Below, piece by piece: positions 48,916 through 57,191 of a DNA stretch of 64,000 bases. Position numbers and translations under genes: made by a program. The notes under the pieces are model-generated. The model made no database searches. It saw only the letters and a list, made by a program, of their open reading frames with translations, and was not told where the DNA came from. The stretch is from Gracilibacillus suaedae (lineage in GTDB: Bacteria > Bacillota > Bacilli > Bacillales > Amphibacillaceae). Location of the stretch: contig NZ_JAGFVL010000016.1 in NCBI RefSeq assembly GCF_017599345.1, positions 62,001 to 126,000 of the forward strand, in the 5' to 3' direction. How positions within the stretch are numbered: the stretch's first letter is position 1; every line of letters begins with the position of its first letter.

Positions 48916-49065
48916 TCGAAGACAAAGTAAAGCGAAAATGAAGAAAAGTGTCTTCGAGAAGCGCCATCGAGGACAAAGTAGAGCGAAAATGAAGAAAAGT
49001 GTCTTCGAGAAGTGCTCTCGAGGACAAAGTAAAGTGAAAATAAGAAAAAGTGTCTTCGAGAACAA
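48916..49065. repeat. Tandem array, three units of 51 bp, terminator-like on the minus strand
   Basis: Units start at 48916, 48967 and 49018. Hairpins form between TGTCTTCGAG and CTCGAGGACA (one wobble). Read on the minus strand they are followed by CTTTTCTTCATTTT. The sequence shares CTCGAAGACAAA and GTGTCTTCGAGAAG with the array at 20595. The setting, between convergent genes, is also the same. Confidence 0.88.
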
Positions 49066-49066
49066 A

Positions 49067-49092
49067 AGACAGAGGATAGGTCACCTCTGTCT
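49067..49092 (-). terminator. Terminator of the EamA gene
   Basis: AGACAGAGG (49067-49075) pairs with CCTCTGTCT (49084-49092). On the minus strand TTTTG follows. The EamA stop codon lies in the stem. Confidence 0.85.
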
Positions 49093-49996
49093 AATTGTGT
49101 TCAATCGTGATTTTCATTTTTCGTTTTCTCCGGGTACTGGCGATGAACAGAAGCAGGCCGAAGATGACAATGGTACCTCCCAACCATTGGGACCAAGTGA
49201 TCAGTTCGTTTAGTATGATGTAAGCGAGTAATGATGCACCAATTGGTTCAAAAAGGATCCCCATTGAAATAACGGATGTACTTACCCATTTTAGTGCCCA
49301 GTTCAGTAGATTGAGTCCCAAAATCGTTGGAATGATGGCGAGACTTAGGAAGATCCACCATTCATTTGGCTCATAACCTGTTAATGGATTCGCAACAGCG
49401 ATATTATAGGCAATAATCGTTAATGCTCCGATGCTGTATGCTATGAATGTATAACTCATCACCGAAATTTTTGTCCGCACACCTTGGCCAAGTAAAAAGT
49501 AAATCGTAATAAACATAGCTCCTAACAATGCCAGAAAATCACCATAAAGGGCTTCTCCAGCTATTTGAAAATCTCCCCACGCAATAATGACACTGCCTAA
49601 AATGGCAATCAGCATGCTAATTACTGTACCGGCAGAAAAGCGTTCATGAAAGAACAAATAGGTGCCGATAAAGGCGAAAATAGGTTGTAATGTCACGATT
49701 ACAGTAGAACTGGCTACAGATGTATATTGAAATGATTCGAACCATACGATGTAATGAATTGCCAAACTGATACCAGCTATAATCGTTAGTATCCATTCTC
49801 TTGTGGCTAATCTCCTTAATTCATCTCTTCTTTTCAAAAGAATATATGGTAACAGTAAAATTGCTGCAAATAACAAGCGATAATTGGCTGTCACGGCCGA
49901 AGGGACTTCTGCTGCTAATTTTACAAGTACCGCAGCTGTAGAAACAGAGATTACACCGATGATAATCGCTATATATGGAATGAAATGCTTATTCAC
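49091..49996 (-). CDS. EamA/DMT family transporter
   Basis: A 301-residue protein with ten hydrophobic helices in two EamA repeats (about 10-140 and 150-290). Characteristic stretches include ASSTVIVTLQPIFAFIGTYLF at the end of repeat 1 and SMGILFEPIGASLLAYIILNE at the end of repeat 2. The substrate is unknown (metabolite exporter class). GTG 49996 is chosen behind GGTG; upstream in-frame codons to 50044 lack an RBS. Start confidence is moderate. Confidence 0.85.
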   Translation of the reverse strand: MNKHFIPYIAIIIGVISVSTAAVLVKLAAEVPSAVTANYRLLFAAILLLPYILLKRRDELRRLATREWILTIIAGISLAIHYIVWFESFQYTSVASSTVIVTLQPIFAFIGTYLFFHERFSAGTVISMLIAILGSVIIAWGDFQIAGEALYGDFLALLGAMFITIYFLLGQGVRTKISVMSYTFIAYSIGALTIIAYNIAVANPLTGYEPNEWWIFLSLAIIPTILGLNLLNWALKWVSTSVISMGILFEPIGASLLAYIILNELITWSQWLGGTIVIFGLLLFIASTRRKRKMKITIEHN

Positions 49997-50088
49997 AACA
50001 TCACCTACAATATTAAAAATCAATCTTTTTCTTAAGTATAACAATTATTTTAAGAAATCCTAATGATATCTATCCAGTATAAACGCAA

Positions 50089-50204
50089 TTGTTTGAAACG
50101 ATACGAAATATTATATAGAATTAACGTGAAGAGTGTGTTATGATGTAATAATCCATTGAGTGGTCATTTATAAGCCTCTTCCAAATGTGGAGGAAGGCTT
50201 TTTT
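50089..50204 (+). ncRNA. Candidate small RNA or leader upstream of cshA
   Basis: TTGTTT (50089-50094), 17-base spacer and TATATA (50112-50117) form a possible promoter. The transcript would end after about 80 nt at an intrinsic terminator: AAGCCTCTTCC (50172-50182) pairs with GGAGGAAGGCTT (50189-50200, one bulge), then T-run. No frame of note is present, and the nearest upstream gene is on the other strand, so the terminator needs another source of transcripts. Confidence 0.4.
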
Positions 50205-50261
50205 CATTGTTATTCGTATGTATCTTAGTCAAAGTCAAGATTTCTTACGATAACGGCATCT

Positions 50262-50420
50262 TAAAGTGAAACTTCCGCCAGTGAGCGGTTTCCCTACTGG
50301 TGTACAGTGAAACTTATCAGGATGTTAGCGTCCGTTATCTTCCGTTTAGCTTCCTGGCAATGCTCGAAGCTTCAAGTTGGAGGTCTTGCGGACGGTTAGC
50401 ACCGTGACAAAGAGTAGCTT
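50262..50420. repeat. Structured intergenic sequence before cshA
   Basis: No gene is seen. It contains two AGTGAAACTT direct repeats, CCAGT/ACTGG and GATAACGG/CCGTTATC inverted pairs, and GTCCGTTATCTTCCG. The first 30 bases resemble 366-395. The origin is unknown; a dispersed repeat is likely. Confidence 0.35.
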
Positions 50421-50541
50421 ATCCTACTTTTTGCATATTTTTTTAATGTAGATTGTATAACTTGGATACACTGATAATAACGACGAAAAAAATGATAATA
50501 AAGATGAGATTTATATAGTGAAAAAGGAGTAGAAATTAATA

Positions 50542-51990
50542 GTGACAAATTTTAATCAATTAGGTATTTCAGCGTCAATTATGAAAGCATTAGAAAAAAT
50601 GGGATTTGAAGAGGCAACACCAATTCAAGCTCAGACGATTCCATTAGGGATGGAAGGTAAAGACGTTATTGGCCAGGCACAAACGGGTACTGGTAAAACC
50701 GCTGCCTTTGGTATTCCAATGATCGAAAAAATTGACCCTAACGAACGTAAAATTCAGGGGTTGATTGTTGCACCAACAAGAGAATTAGCAATACAGGTGT
50801 CAGAAGAAATGCATAAACTAGCGAAGTTCAAAGGTGTTCGTACACTACCTGTCTATGGTGGACAACATATGGAACGCCAAATTAAAGCATTAAAGGATCG
50901 TCCGCATATTGTGGTAGCCACTCCAGGCCGGTTATTAGACCACTTACGCCGTCGTACTATTCGTGTCGATCAAGTACACACTGCTGTACTTGATGAAGCA
51001 GATGAAATGTTGAACATGGGCTTTATCGATGATATTCGTGATATCTTAAAGGCGATTCCGGAAGAGCGACAAACTTTATTGTTCTCTGCAACTATGCCAA
51101 AAGAAATTCGTGATATTGCAGCAACATTGATGAAGCAACCGGAAGAGGTAAAAGTAAAATCAAAGGAAATGACGGTTTCGAATATCGATCAATTCTTTGT
51201 AGAAGTACATGAGAAACAGAAATTCGATACCTTGACAAACTTGTTAGATATTCATGTTCCTGAATTAGCGATTATTTTTGGACGTACCAAAAAACGTGTC
51301 GATGAGTTGACGGAAGGTTTGCAAGCACGTGGTTTTCGTGCAGAAGGAATCCATGGTGATCTAACCCAAGGTAAACGGACATCCGTTTTGAAAAAGTTTA
51401 AATTCGGTCGTATTGAAATTCTCGTAGCAACCGACGTAGCTGCTCGAGGATTAGACATTTCTGGGGTAACCCATGTATATAATTTTGATATTCCACAGGA
51501 TCCAGAAAGCTATGTACACCGTATCGGACGTACAGGTCGTGCTGGTAAGATGGGGGAGGCTATTTCCTTCATTACACCAAGAGAAATGCCACACTTGCAT
51601 TTAATTGAAAAAGTTACAAAAAGTAAAATGAAACGTATGACAGCACCTAGTTATGATGAAGCAAAACGAGGTCAACAACAGCTGACAGTACAAAAATTAA
51701 TTAAAACAATTGAAAAGAAAGAACTTCAGGATTACCGTGAGACAGCTAGCGAAATTCTAGACGAATACGATTCCGCAACAGTTGTCGCTGCAGCATTAAA
51801 AATGCTAACCAAAGAAAGAAGACAAACACCAGTTACCTTAACATCTGTTCAACCGGTAAGTGTTAAAAAAGGAAATAATAAAGGTAATAACAAAAAATTC
51901 AGAAATGATAAACGCGGATTTGGTCGTAAAGGCAAACAGGGAGGCGGCCGCAACCGCAAATTCCAAAACAAACGTAATAATAAAAGATAA
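50542..51990 (+). CDS. cshA: DEAD-box RNA helicase CshA
   Basis: ATP-dependent RNA helicase of the degradosome and cold-shock response. 482 aa with the full motif set: Q motif, AQTGTGKT (I), PTRELAIQV (Ia), DEAD ([10 protein letters not shown]), SAT (III), and C-terminal helicase motifs TDVAARGLD and [10 protein letters not shown]; the tail after about 430 is Lys/Arg/Gly/Asn-rich and disordered, for RNA binding. It starts with GTG at 50542; AAAGGAG lies 12 bases upstream, a long spacing. Synteny with the acpS-alr-sigB region supports cshA (ydbR). Confidence 0.94.
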   Translation: MTNFNQLGISASIMKALEKMGFEEATPIQAQTIPLGMEGKDVIGQAQTGTGKTAAFGIPMIEKIDPNERKIQGLIVAPTRELAIQVSEEMHKLAKFKGVRTLPVYGGQHMERQIKALKDRPHIVVATPGRLLDHLRRRTIRVDQVHTAVLDEADEMLNMGFIDDIRDILKAIPEERQTLLFSATMPKEIRDIAATLMKQPEEVKVKSKEMTVSNIDQFFVEVHEKQKFDTLTNLLDIHVPELAIIFGRTKKRVDELTEGLQARGFRAEGIHGDLTQGKRTSVLKKFKFGRIEILVATDVAARGLDISGVTHVYNFDIPQDPESYVHRIGRTGRAGKMGEAISFITPREMPHLHLIEKVTKSKMKRMTAPSYDEAKRGQQQLTVQKLIKTIEKKELQDYRETASEILDEYDSATVVAAALKMLTKERRQTPVTLTSVQPVSVKKGNNKGNNKKFRNDKRGFGRKGKQGGGRNRKFQNKRNNKR

Positions 51991-52029
51991 CAAAAGTCCG
52001 TTGCAATACACTGCAACGGACTTTTGTTT
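51990..52029 (+). terminator. Terminator of cshA
   Basis: ACAAAAGTCCGTTGCA (51990-52005) pairs with TGCAACGGACTTTTGT (52012-52027). Confidence 0.93.
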
Positions 52030-52078
52030 TAGGATTTTATTTGATCTTATAGACAGAATAACTAAATATTTAACATTT

Positions 52079-52112
52079 GTGTCCATAAGAATAATTCTTA
52101 TGGACACTTTTT
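52079..52112 (+). terminator. Second hairpin-T structure downstream of cshA
   Basis: GTGTCCATAAGAA (52079-52091) pairs perfectly with TTCTTATGGACAC (52095-52107) around a 3-base loop, then TTTTT. It is a backup terminator or the end of a short unseen transcript. Confidence 0.75.
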
Positions 52113-52166
52113 CAATATAATTTCTAATTCTGTCTGTAACATGACCATGATCGAATTAATGCCACA

Positions 52167-52610
52167 TTACATTAAAAATATCGCAACGATTGCTAAAATA
52201 GGAATACCTAGTACAGTCATATAGCCAATAAAAGAAAGTGATTTTATATAGCTGAGTTCTTCTGCGTTTAGGCTGGATGCTACATCCATCACTTCTGCTT
52301 TGATTTTTTGAATTTGAAGCAAACTGAAGATGATGACAGCTAATATAATGAGTAAAGGTAATATTAAGCTAGCAATGGATAAGCTTTCCTCATCCATAAA
52401 CATAAATCCTAAAACAATCAGGAATATTGGAATTGCTTCGATTAAGCCAACTTGAATAAAAAAGCGAATTTGATCTTTTTGCAAACCTTTAAAATGAAAT
52501 TCATTTCGTTTAATCCGATAAGATAATCCTCTCATTAATCGCTTAAAGGCAAATAAAATACCTAATCCAGCGATAACGGATGATACGGTAAACAACCAAA
52601 CTGCTGTCAA
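52167..52610 (-). CDS. Small membrane protein of unknown family
   Basis: A 147-residue protein with four predicted helices (about 5-22, 55-72, 80-97, 125-145) and a basic loop (LSYRIKRNEFHFKGLQKDQ) after the first. The hairpin-like second half ending in ILAIVAIFLM recalls proton-translocating subunit c proteins only in general character; no family is assigned. TTG start at 52610 with AAAGGAG 8 bases upstream. It is 18 bases after the rhomboid gene, in one operon. Confidence 0.68.
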   Translation of the reverse strand: MTAVWLFTVSSVIAGLGILFAFKRLMRGLSYRIKRNEFHFKGLQKDQIRFFIQVGLIEAIPIFLIVLGFMFMDEESLSIASLILPLLIILAVIIFSLLQIQKIKAEVMDVASSLNAEELSYIKSLSFIGYMTVLGIPILAIVAIFLM

Positions 52611-52628
52611 AATACATTCTCCTTTCGG

Positions 52629-53387
52629 TTAAAATAGAGTGGAGATGAATCCGAGTAAAACTAATGCGATCAATATACCGAATAAAACTGGCTTCAAATA
52701 AGGCTTGTAACGATAACGTTTTTTGTTCCAACGATTAGGGTCAAATCCAATATCATCATCTCTTACTTTTCGTCTATTTTTCCACGGAGAGAAAGGTTGT
52801 GCATTTCTCAAGATAACAGGACCGAGCGCAAACCCGGCAATAAACCCAAATAAATGACCTGCGACATTAATGTTTGCCCGGAAAAAGGTCATCACTAATC
52901 CGATTACAGAAATGATTAGAATGAGTCGTGCATTTTGGGGATCAATTAACCGTTTTTCAAAAAAGACCATGAATAAATATAGCCCAAATAAGCCAAAAAT
53001 CGCACCTGATGCACCGACATGTGTGTAAAGCGGATTCGATTCAACAACATAAGTAAGAATATTTGCAGCAATACCGGCAGTAAAATAAACAATTAAAAAC
53101 TTTACTTTCCCAAGCATTTGCTCTAATGCTGGTGCAAATAAAATCAGTGAAAAGGAATTAAATAGGATATGACCGAACCCAGCATGCAGAAATATCGGTG
53201 TAACTAATCGCCAATATTCACCTTGGCTAATCAAAAAATTCGAACCAACCCCCATTGAATAAATCCATTCCCCTAAACCAGGCACTATTCCAACGACAAG
53301 CCAAATAATGACTTGAAACGCGATAATCGCTGAAACAACCGGATAAAATTGTAGAAAATCTCGAAAGTTTTCCGTACGTAAAAACAT
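52629..53387 (-). CDS. Rhomboid family intramembrane serine protease (YdcA-like)
   Basis: A 252-residue protein with six core helices: HAGFGHILFNSFSL (oxyanion Asn77), GASGAIFGLFG with nucleophile Ser127, and NVAGHLFGF with His178, forming the Ser-His dyad. A basic cytoplasmic segment and one extra C-terminal helix follow. Substrates are unknown. The position next to acpS matches ydcA of B. subtilis. It is divergent from acpS. Confidence 0.9.
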   Translation of the reverse strand: MFLRTENFRDFLQFYPVVSAIIAFQVIIWLVVGIVPGLGEWIYSMGVGSNFLISQGEYWRLVTPIFLHAGFGHILFNSFSLILFAPALEQMLGKVKFLIVYFTAGIAANILTYVVESNPLYTHVGASGAIFGLFGLYLFMVFFEKRLIDPQNARLILIISVIGLVMTFFRANINVAGHLFGFIAGFALGPVILRNAQPFSPWKNRRKVRDDDIGFDPNRWNKKRYRYKPYLKPVLFGILIALVLLGFISTLF

Positions 53388-53517
53388 AGCATTCTCCCTT
53401 TTATGGTTAATTGCTTATATTTTAGCACAACTGTAAATGATATGGACAGTAGAATTAACCGTTTTAATTGTCACCGTTTTTAAGCTATACTTACGATATA
53501 AAATGGAGTTGATCTAA

Positions 53518-53886
53518 ATGATAAAAGGAATCGGAATTGATATTATAGAGTTGCAACGAATAAAAGAAATAGTAGAACGTCAACCGAAAATGTTGGATCG
53601 AATATTAACGAAAACAGAAAAGAAATCGTTAGAGAATCTTCCATCTGATAAAAGAAAAATAGAATTTATCGCTGGAAGGTTTGCGGCAAAAGAAGCTTTT
53701 TCGAAGGCAAGAGGAACTGGGATTGGACCATTAAGTTTTTTGGATATTGAAATTATGAACAAAAAGAATGGAGCACCTGTTTTGAAATCAAAAGTTTTAA
53801 ATGCTGAGACATGCTTCGTATCAATCTCTCACAGTGATGATTATGCAGTGGCACAAGTAATAATTGAAAGTGAATCTGCATATTAA
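53518..53886 (+). CDS. acpS: Holo-[acyl-carrier-protein] synthase
   Basis: Transfers phosphopantetheine from CoA to acyl carrier protein. The 122-residue protein has GIGIDIIELQRI with Asp8 and FAAKEAFSKARGTGIG with the second metal ligand, and a C-terminal VSISHSDDYAVA strand. GGAGTTG lies upstream. Start of the conserved acpS-nnr-ydcC-alr-ndoAI-ndoA-rsb-sigB chain. Confidence 0.95.
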   Translation: MIKGIGIDIIELQRIKEIVERQPKMLDRILTKTEKKSLENLPSDKRKIEFIAGRFAAKEAFSKARGTGIGPLSFLDIEIMNKKNGAPVLKSKVLNAETCFVSISHSDDYAVAQVIIESESAY

Positions 53887-53931
53887 GGGAGGTTGTCTCA
53901 TACTATTTTAGTGCGGGTAGGAGGGAACAAG

Positions 53932-55443
53932 ATGTACATCGTAACCGCGGAAGAAATGTACGAAATAGATCGTTATGCGATAGAAAAAGGGGGAATCGAA
54001 GGCAAGATTCTAATGGAAAACGCCGGATCACAAGTAGCCCAACAAGTCATTCAAAGCTATGATATCAACCAGAAGATAGCAATCGTAGTTGGCAGTGGAA
54101 ACAATGGTGGTGATGGTTTTGTTATTGCCCGCTACTTAGCGGAATATGGTTATGATGTCTCGGTTTTTCAATTAGTAGCAGATCATAAAATTAAAGGTGA
54201 GGCAGCCTTTCATAAAGCGTTGTGGTTAAATACGTCAGACAAGCTGGCCCATGTGACAGACTCGCATCAGTTAAAGCAAAAATTAGTAGATTATGATATC
54301 GTTATGGATGCGATTCTGGGGATAGGTGTTTCTGGAGCAATTCGTGAGCCAATCCGGAGTATGATCGACGTAATCAATCATTTACCTGTCGAGAAAATTT
54401 CGGTTGACATTCCAAGTGGTTTGCCGGCAAATGATGGATTGGAGGTTGATCTTGCTATATATGCAGATCAAACTTATATCATTGAAGCCCCAAAAGAAAC
54501 GGTTTTTTGTGAAAAGACTAGCATTTACTATGGCGAATGGGAAACGGTGAAAATCGGTATACCACAGCTAGCTTATGCTAAACATGCGTCGAAACAAAGG
54601 TGGTGTGCAAAGAATGTCCGAGCTACTTTTCCGAAACGCGAAAAGTATGCTCACAAAGGTTCTAATGGCAGAGGATTGGTGATTGGTGGTCAGCAAACGA
54701 TGCCGGGAGCAATTGTGTTAGCTGCCAGAGCAGCACTTCGCTCAGGTGCGGGGCTGATAACTGTTGCAACAATTAAGGAGAATCTCCCGATCGTATCGGG
54801 TAGTTGCATCGAAGCAACGTATCACCTTTTGCCAAACTTAACAAACCGATTAACAGACCGTGACCTTGAAGCCTTTGAAAAAATAGATGCTATTACATTT
54901 GGCATGGGGATCGGACGTGATGACTCTCAGCTGCTATCCGATTTGATTGAAAAACTAGACAAGCCAATACTAATTGATGCAGATGGTCTGTATCACGCAA
55001 AACCATTATTGGAAACACTGTTGCAGTACAAGGCACCGATTGTGGTTACACCACATTATGGAGAAATGGCTATGCTGACAGACAAAACTGTCCCAGAAGT
55101 GAAGCGGTCGCCTTTTTCTATCTCCCGGCAGTTCGCTGAACAATATCAAGTCTATGTTGTGCTAAAAGGTAAGCACACTATTATTACAGCACCTAATGGT
55201 GAGCAAATTGTCAGTGACCAAGGGAATGCCGGTTTAGCAAAAGGTGGAACAGGAGACGTTTTGTCAGGGATTTTACTCACCATGATTATGCAGCATGAAG
55301 AATTGCTGCCAGCTCTTGCAAATGGCTGTTACCTGCATGGTACATCAGCAGATTATTTGTTGGAAGATAACCACACAGAGAGGGATTTATTAGCTACCGA
55401 TGTGATCGAAGGACTATCGCAAGTATTTCGTGCATTATCTTAA
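53932..55443 (+). CDS. nnr: Bifunctional NAD(P)H-hydrate repair enzyme
   Basis: Repairs hydrated NADH/NADPH. The N-terminal YjeF_N epimerase domain (about 1-210) has VVGSGNNGGDGFVIARYL; the C-terminal ADP-dependent dehydratase domain (about 220-503, ribokinase-like) has GRGLVIGGQQTMPGAIVLAA and NAGLAKGGTGDVLSG. 503 aa equals the fused bacterial form. ATG 53932 has AGGAGGG upstream; the start at 53893 lies inside a poorly coding stretch and is rejected. Confidence 0.94.
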   Translation: MYIVTAEEMYEIDRYAIEKGGIEGKILMENAGSQVAQQVIQSYDINQKIAIVVGSGNNGGDGFVIARYLAEYGYDVSVFQLVADHKIKGEAAFHKALWLNTSDKLAHVTDSHQLKQKLVDYDIVMDAILGIGVSGAIREPIRSMIDVINHLPVEKISVDIPSGLPANDGLEVDLAIYADQTYIIEAPKETVFCEKTSIYYGEWETVKIGIPQLAYAKHASKQRWCAKNVRATFPKREKYAHKGSNGRGLVIGGQQTMPGAIVLAARAALRSGAGLITVATIKENLPIVSGSCIEATYHLLPNLTNRLTDRDLEAFEKIDAITFGMGIGRDDSQLLSDLIEKLDKPILIDADGLYHAKPLLETLLQYKAPIVVTPHYGEMAMLTDKTVPEVKRSPFSISRQFAEQYQVYVVLKGKHTIITAPNGEQIVSDQGNAGLAKGGTGDVLSGILLTMIMQHEELLPALANGCYLHGTSADYLLEDNHTERDLLATDVIEGLSQVFRALS

Positions 55444-55458
55444 CGTGTGATCGTGTTC

Positions 55459-55486
55459 CCTTTGTCCACTTGAGATGAGACAAAGG
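55459..55486 (+). promoter_or_regulatory. Hairpin that can hide the ydcC ribosome-binding site
   Basis: CCTTTGTC (55459-55466) pairs perfectly with GACAAAGG (55479-55486), and the latter is part of the RBS (AAAGGAGAG) of the lipoprotein gene. It could lower or regulate translation initiation. Confidence 0.4.
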
Positions 55487-55498
55487 AGAGATGTCGCG

Positions 55499-56518
55499 AT
55501 GAAAAAATATAAAAGTTTAGTAATCGGTATTTTATTGCTTATTGTGTTAACAGCTTGTGGGGAAAAGTCTAAGGACGATGTTGTGGAGAAACTGGAAGAT
55601 ATCGCGGAGAATATGAGTGCTTATCAATCACAGGCAATGATGACATTGGATACAGGAAAAGAAAAACAGGCATACCGAGTTGAAGTTGCCCACAAGAAAA
55701 AAGACTACTATCGTGTATTGCTAAAGAATGAAAATGATGAGGAAAGTAGCCAAATAATTTTACGTAATGACGATGGGGTGTTTGTATTAACGCCAGCTTT
55801 AAACAAAAGCTTTAAATTTCAAAGTGAATGGCCGGAAAACAATAGCCAGCCATATCTCTTCCAATCATTAATACAAGACTTAGTCGATGACAGTGATGCT
55901 ACCTTTACGGTGACAGACAGTTATTTTGTCTTTGAAACGAAAACAAGTTATGAAAGCAATAGTAACCTGCCATATCAAACCATTTATTTTGACAAAAAGA
56001 CTTACGAACCTGTGTTAGTCAAGGTATTGGATCATGATAAAAATCCGTTAGTTGAAGTAGAGTTTACAGACTTTGAGATAGATCCAGATTTACCGGAAAA
56101 TACATTTGATATGGAAACAAACATGACGAGCAGTATTTTCGGAGTACCTGTAATGGCACAAGAAGACCTACCATCACAATTAACTGTGCTTTATCCTTCT
56201 GAAAATTTAGGTTCAGAGCTAGTGGAAGAGGATCAAATGGACGTCGAAAAGGGTAAACGTGTGATGTTATCTTATGAAGGAGATAAAAATTTCACGATTA
56301 TTCAAGAGACAGTTGAAGTGCTCCCGACAAGTACAGCAGTACCAGAAGTAGTAAACGGTGAACCAGTCGATTTAGGCTTTACCGTCGGCGCACTCACTGA
56401 GAATTCATTAGAATGGCATTACCAAGGCGTTAATTATTATGTCGCAAGTGAACAATTAACGAAAGAAGAAATGAAAGAAGTAGCAAGATCCATGTCAACG
56501 GAAAACGCAATGAAATAA
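55499..56518 (+). CDS. ydcC: LolA-like lipoprotein (YdcC family)
   Basis: A 339-residue predicted lipoprotein with lipobox VLTAC (Cys20). The following domain resembles LolA/LolB lipoprotein carriers, with MMTLDTGKEKQAYRVEVAHKK and a C-terminal DUF4367-like region near PVDLGFTVGALTENSLEWHY. In B. subtilis ydcC is a sporulation-related gene (sigma-E) at the same place. ATG 55499 directly precedes the signal peptide. The RBS is in a possible hairpin. Confidence 0.87.
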   Translation: MKKYKSLVIGILLLIVLTACGEKSKDDVVEKLEDIAENMSAYQSQAMMTLDTGKEKQAYRVEVAHKKKDYYRVLLKNENDEESSQIILRNDDGVFVLTPALNKSFKFQSEWPENNSQPYLFQSLIQDLVDDSDATFTVTDSYFVFETKTSYESNSNLPYQTIYFDKKTYEPVLVKVLDHDKNPLVEVEFTDFEIDPDLPENTFDMETNMTSSIFGVPVMAQEDLPSQLTVLYPSENLGSELVEEDQMDVEKGKRVMLSYEGDKNFTIIQETVEVLPTSTAVPEVVNGEPVDLGFTVGALTENSLEWHYQGVNYYVASEQLTKEEMKEVARSMSTENAMK

Positions 56519-56524
56519 GCTAAA

Positions 56525-56554
56525 AGCAGACTTTTCAGGAAGTCTGCTTTTTTT
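56525..56554 (+). terminator. Terminator of ydcC
   Basis: AGCAGACTT (56525-56533) pairs with AAGTCTGCT (56540-56548), then T-run. A repeat element begins about 28 bases later. Confidence 0.93.
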
Positions 56555-56582
56555 CTGTATCAGTATAGGAAGCTTTAGAGAA

Positions 56583-57060
56583 AACATAAACTACGAAGTA
56601 AAGTGGACATAGATTTGCTCTCTTCCATTCTGGATTTTGATGAGTGCTGCCATACGCTCCAGCAGAAAACTTCGTAGTGTTTACTATGTTGTCTGATATC
56701 CCCGGAAGCGCCATCCTGTTCCGAGGAAAAGTCTTCTCTTCCGGGGATAAACGATTATATCCAGGGAAGGGAAGGAGATATCCCCGGAAGCGCCATCCTG
56801 TTCCGAGGAAAAAGTCTTCTCTTCCGGGGATAAACGATTATATCCAGGGAAGGGAAGGAGATATCCTCGGAAGCGCCGTCCTGTTCCGAGGAAAAAGTCT
56901 TCTCTTCCGAGGATAATCGACTATATCCAGAAAAAGGAATTGGACAGCCGGAGTGGTAGTTATCATCACTATATATTTCAAAATGATGTCTTAGGTGACC
57001 GCACATCTCATTACCGAGCTACTTCGAACAAACAGAACTTCCACAACTTCGCCGTTCATA
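56583..57060. repeat. Dispersed 83-bp-hairpin element, copy 3
   Basis: Left end ATAAACTACGAAGTAAAG, right end CTTCCACAACTTCGCCGTTC; flanks GAGTGCTGCCATACGCTCCAG and CAGCCGGAGTGGTAGTTATC are shared with copy 2. It lies between ydcC and alr in a cluster otherwise collinear with B. subtilis, so it looks inserted. Confidence 0.88.
56696..56943. repeat. Three 83-bp tandem hairpin units (copy 3)
   Basis: Units start at 56696 (82 bp), 56778 and 56861. The third reads ATCCTCGGAAG..CTTCCGAGGAT: both arms changed together, so the stem is kept by a compensatory C-G to T-A change. Confidence 0.9.
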
Positions 57061-57191
57061 TCGAATGTGCATCTTTTTTGTGTAGTTTAAGGATATGTCG
57101 TGTGTAATCTGGTGTTTAATTCATACCGTTTTTTCGTTAAATAGTTTATAATGGATTGCGTTAGACTCAATCAAAATGAAGGGGTATCAAC

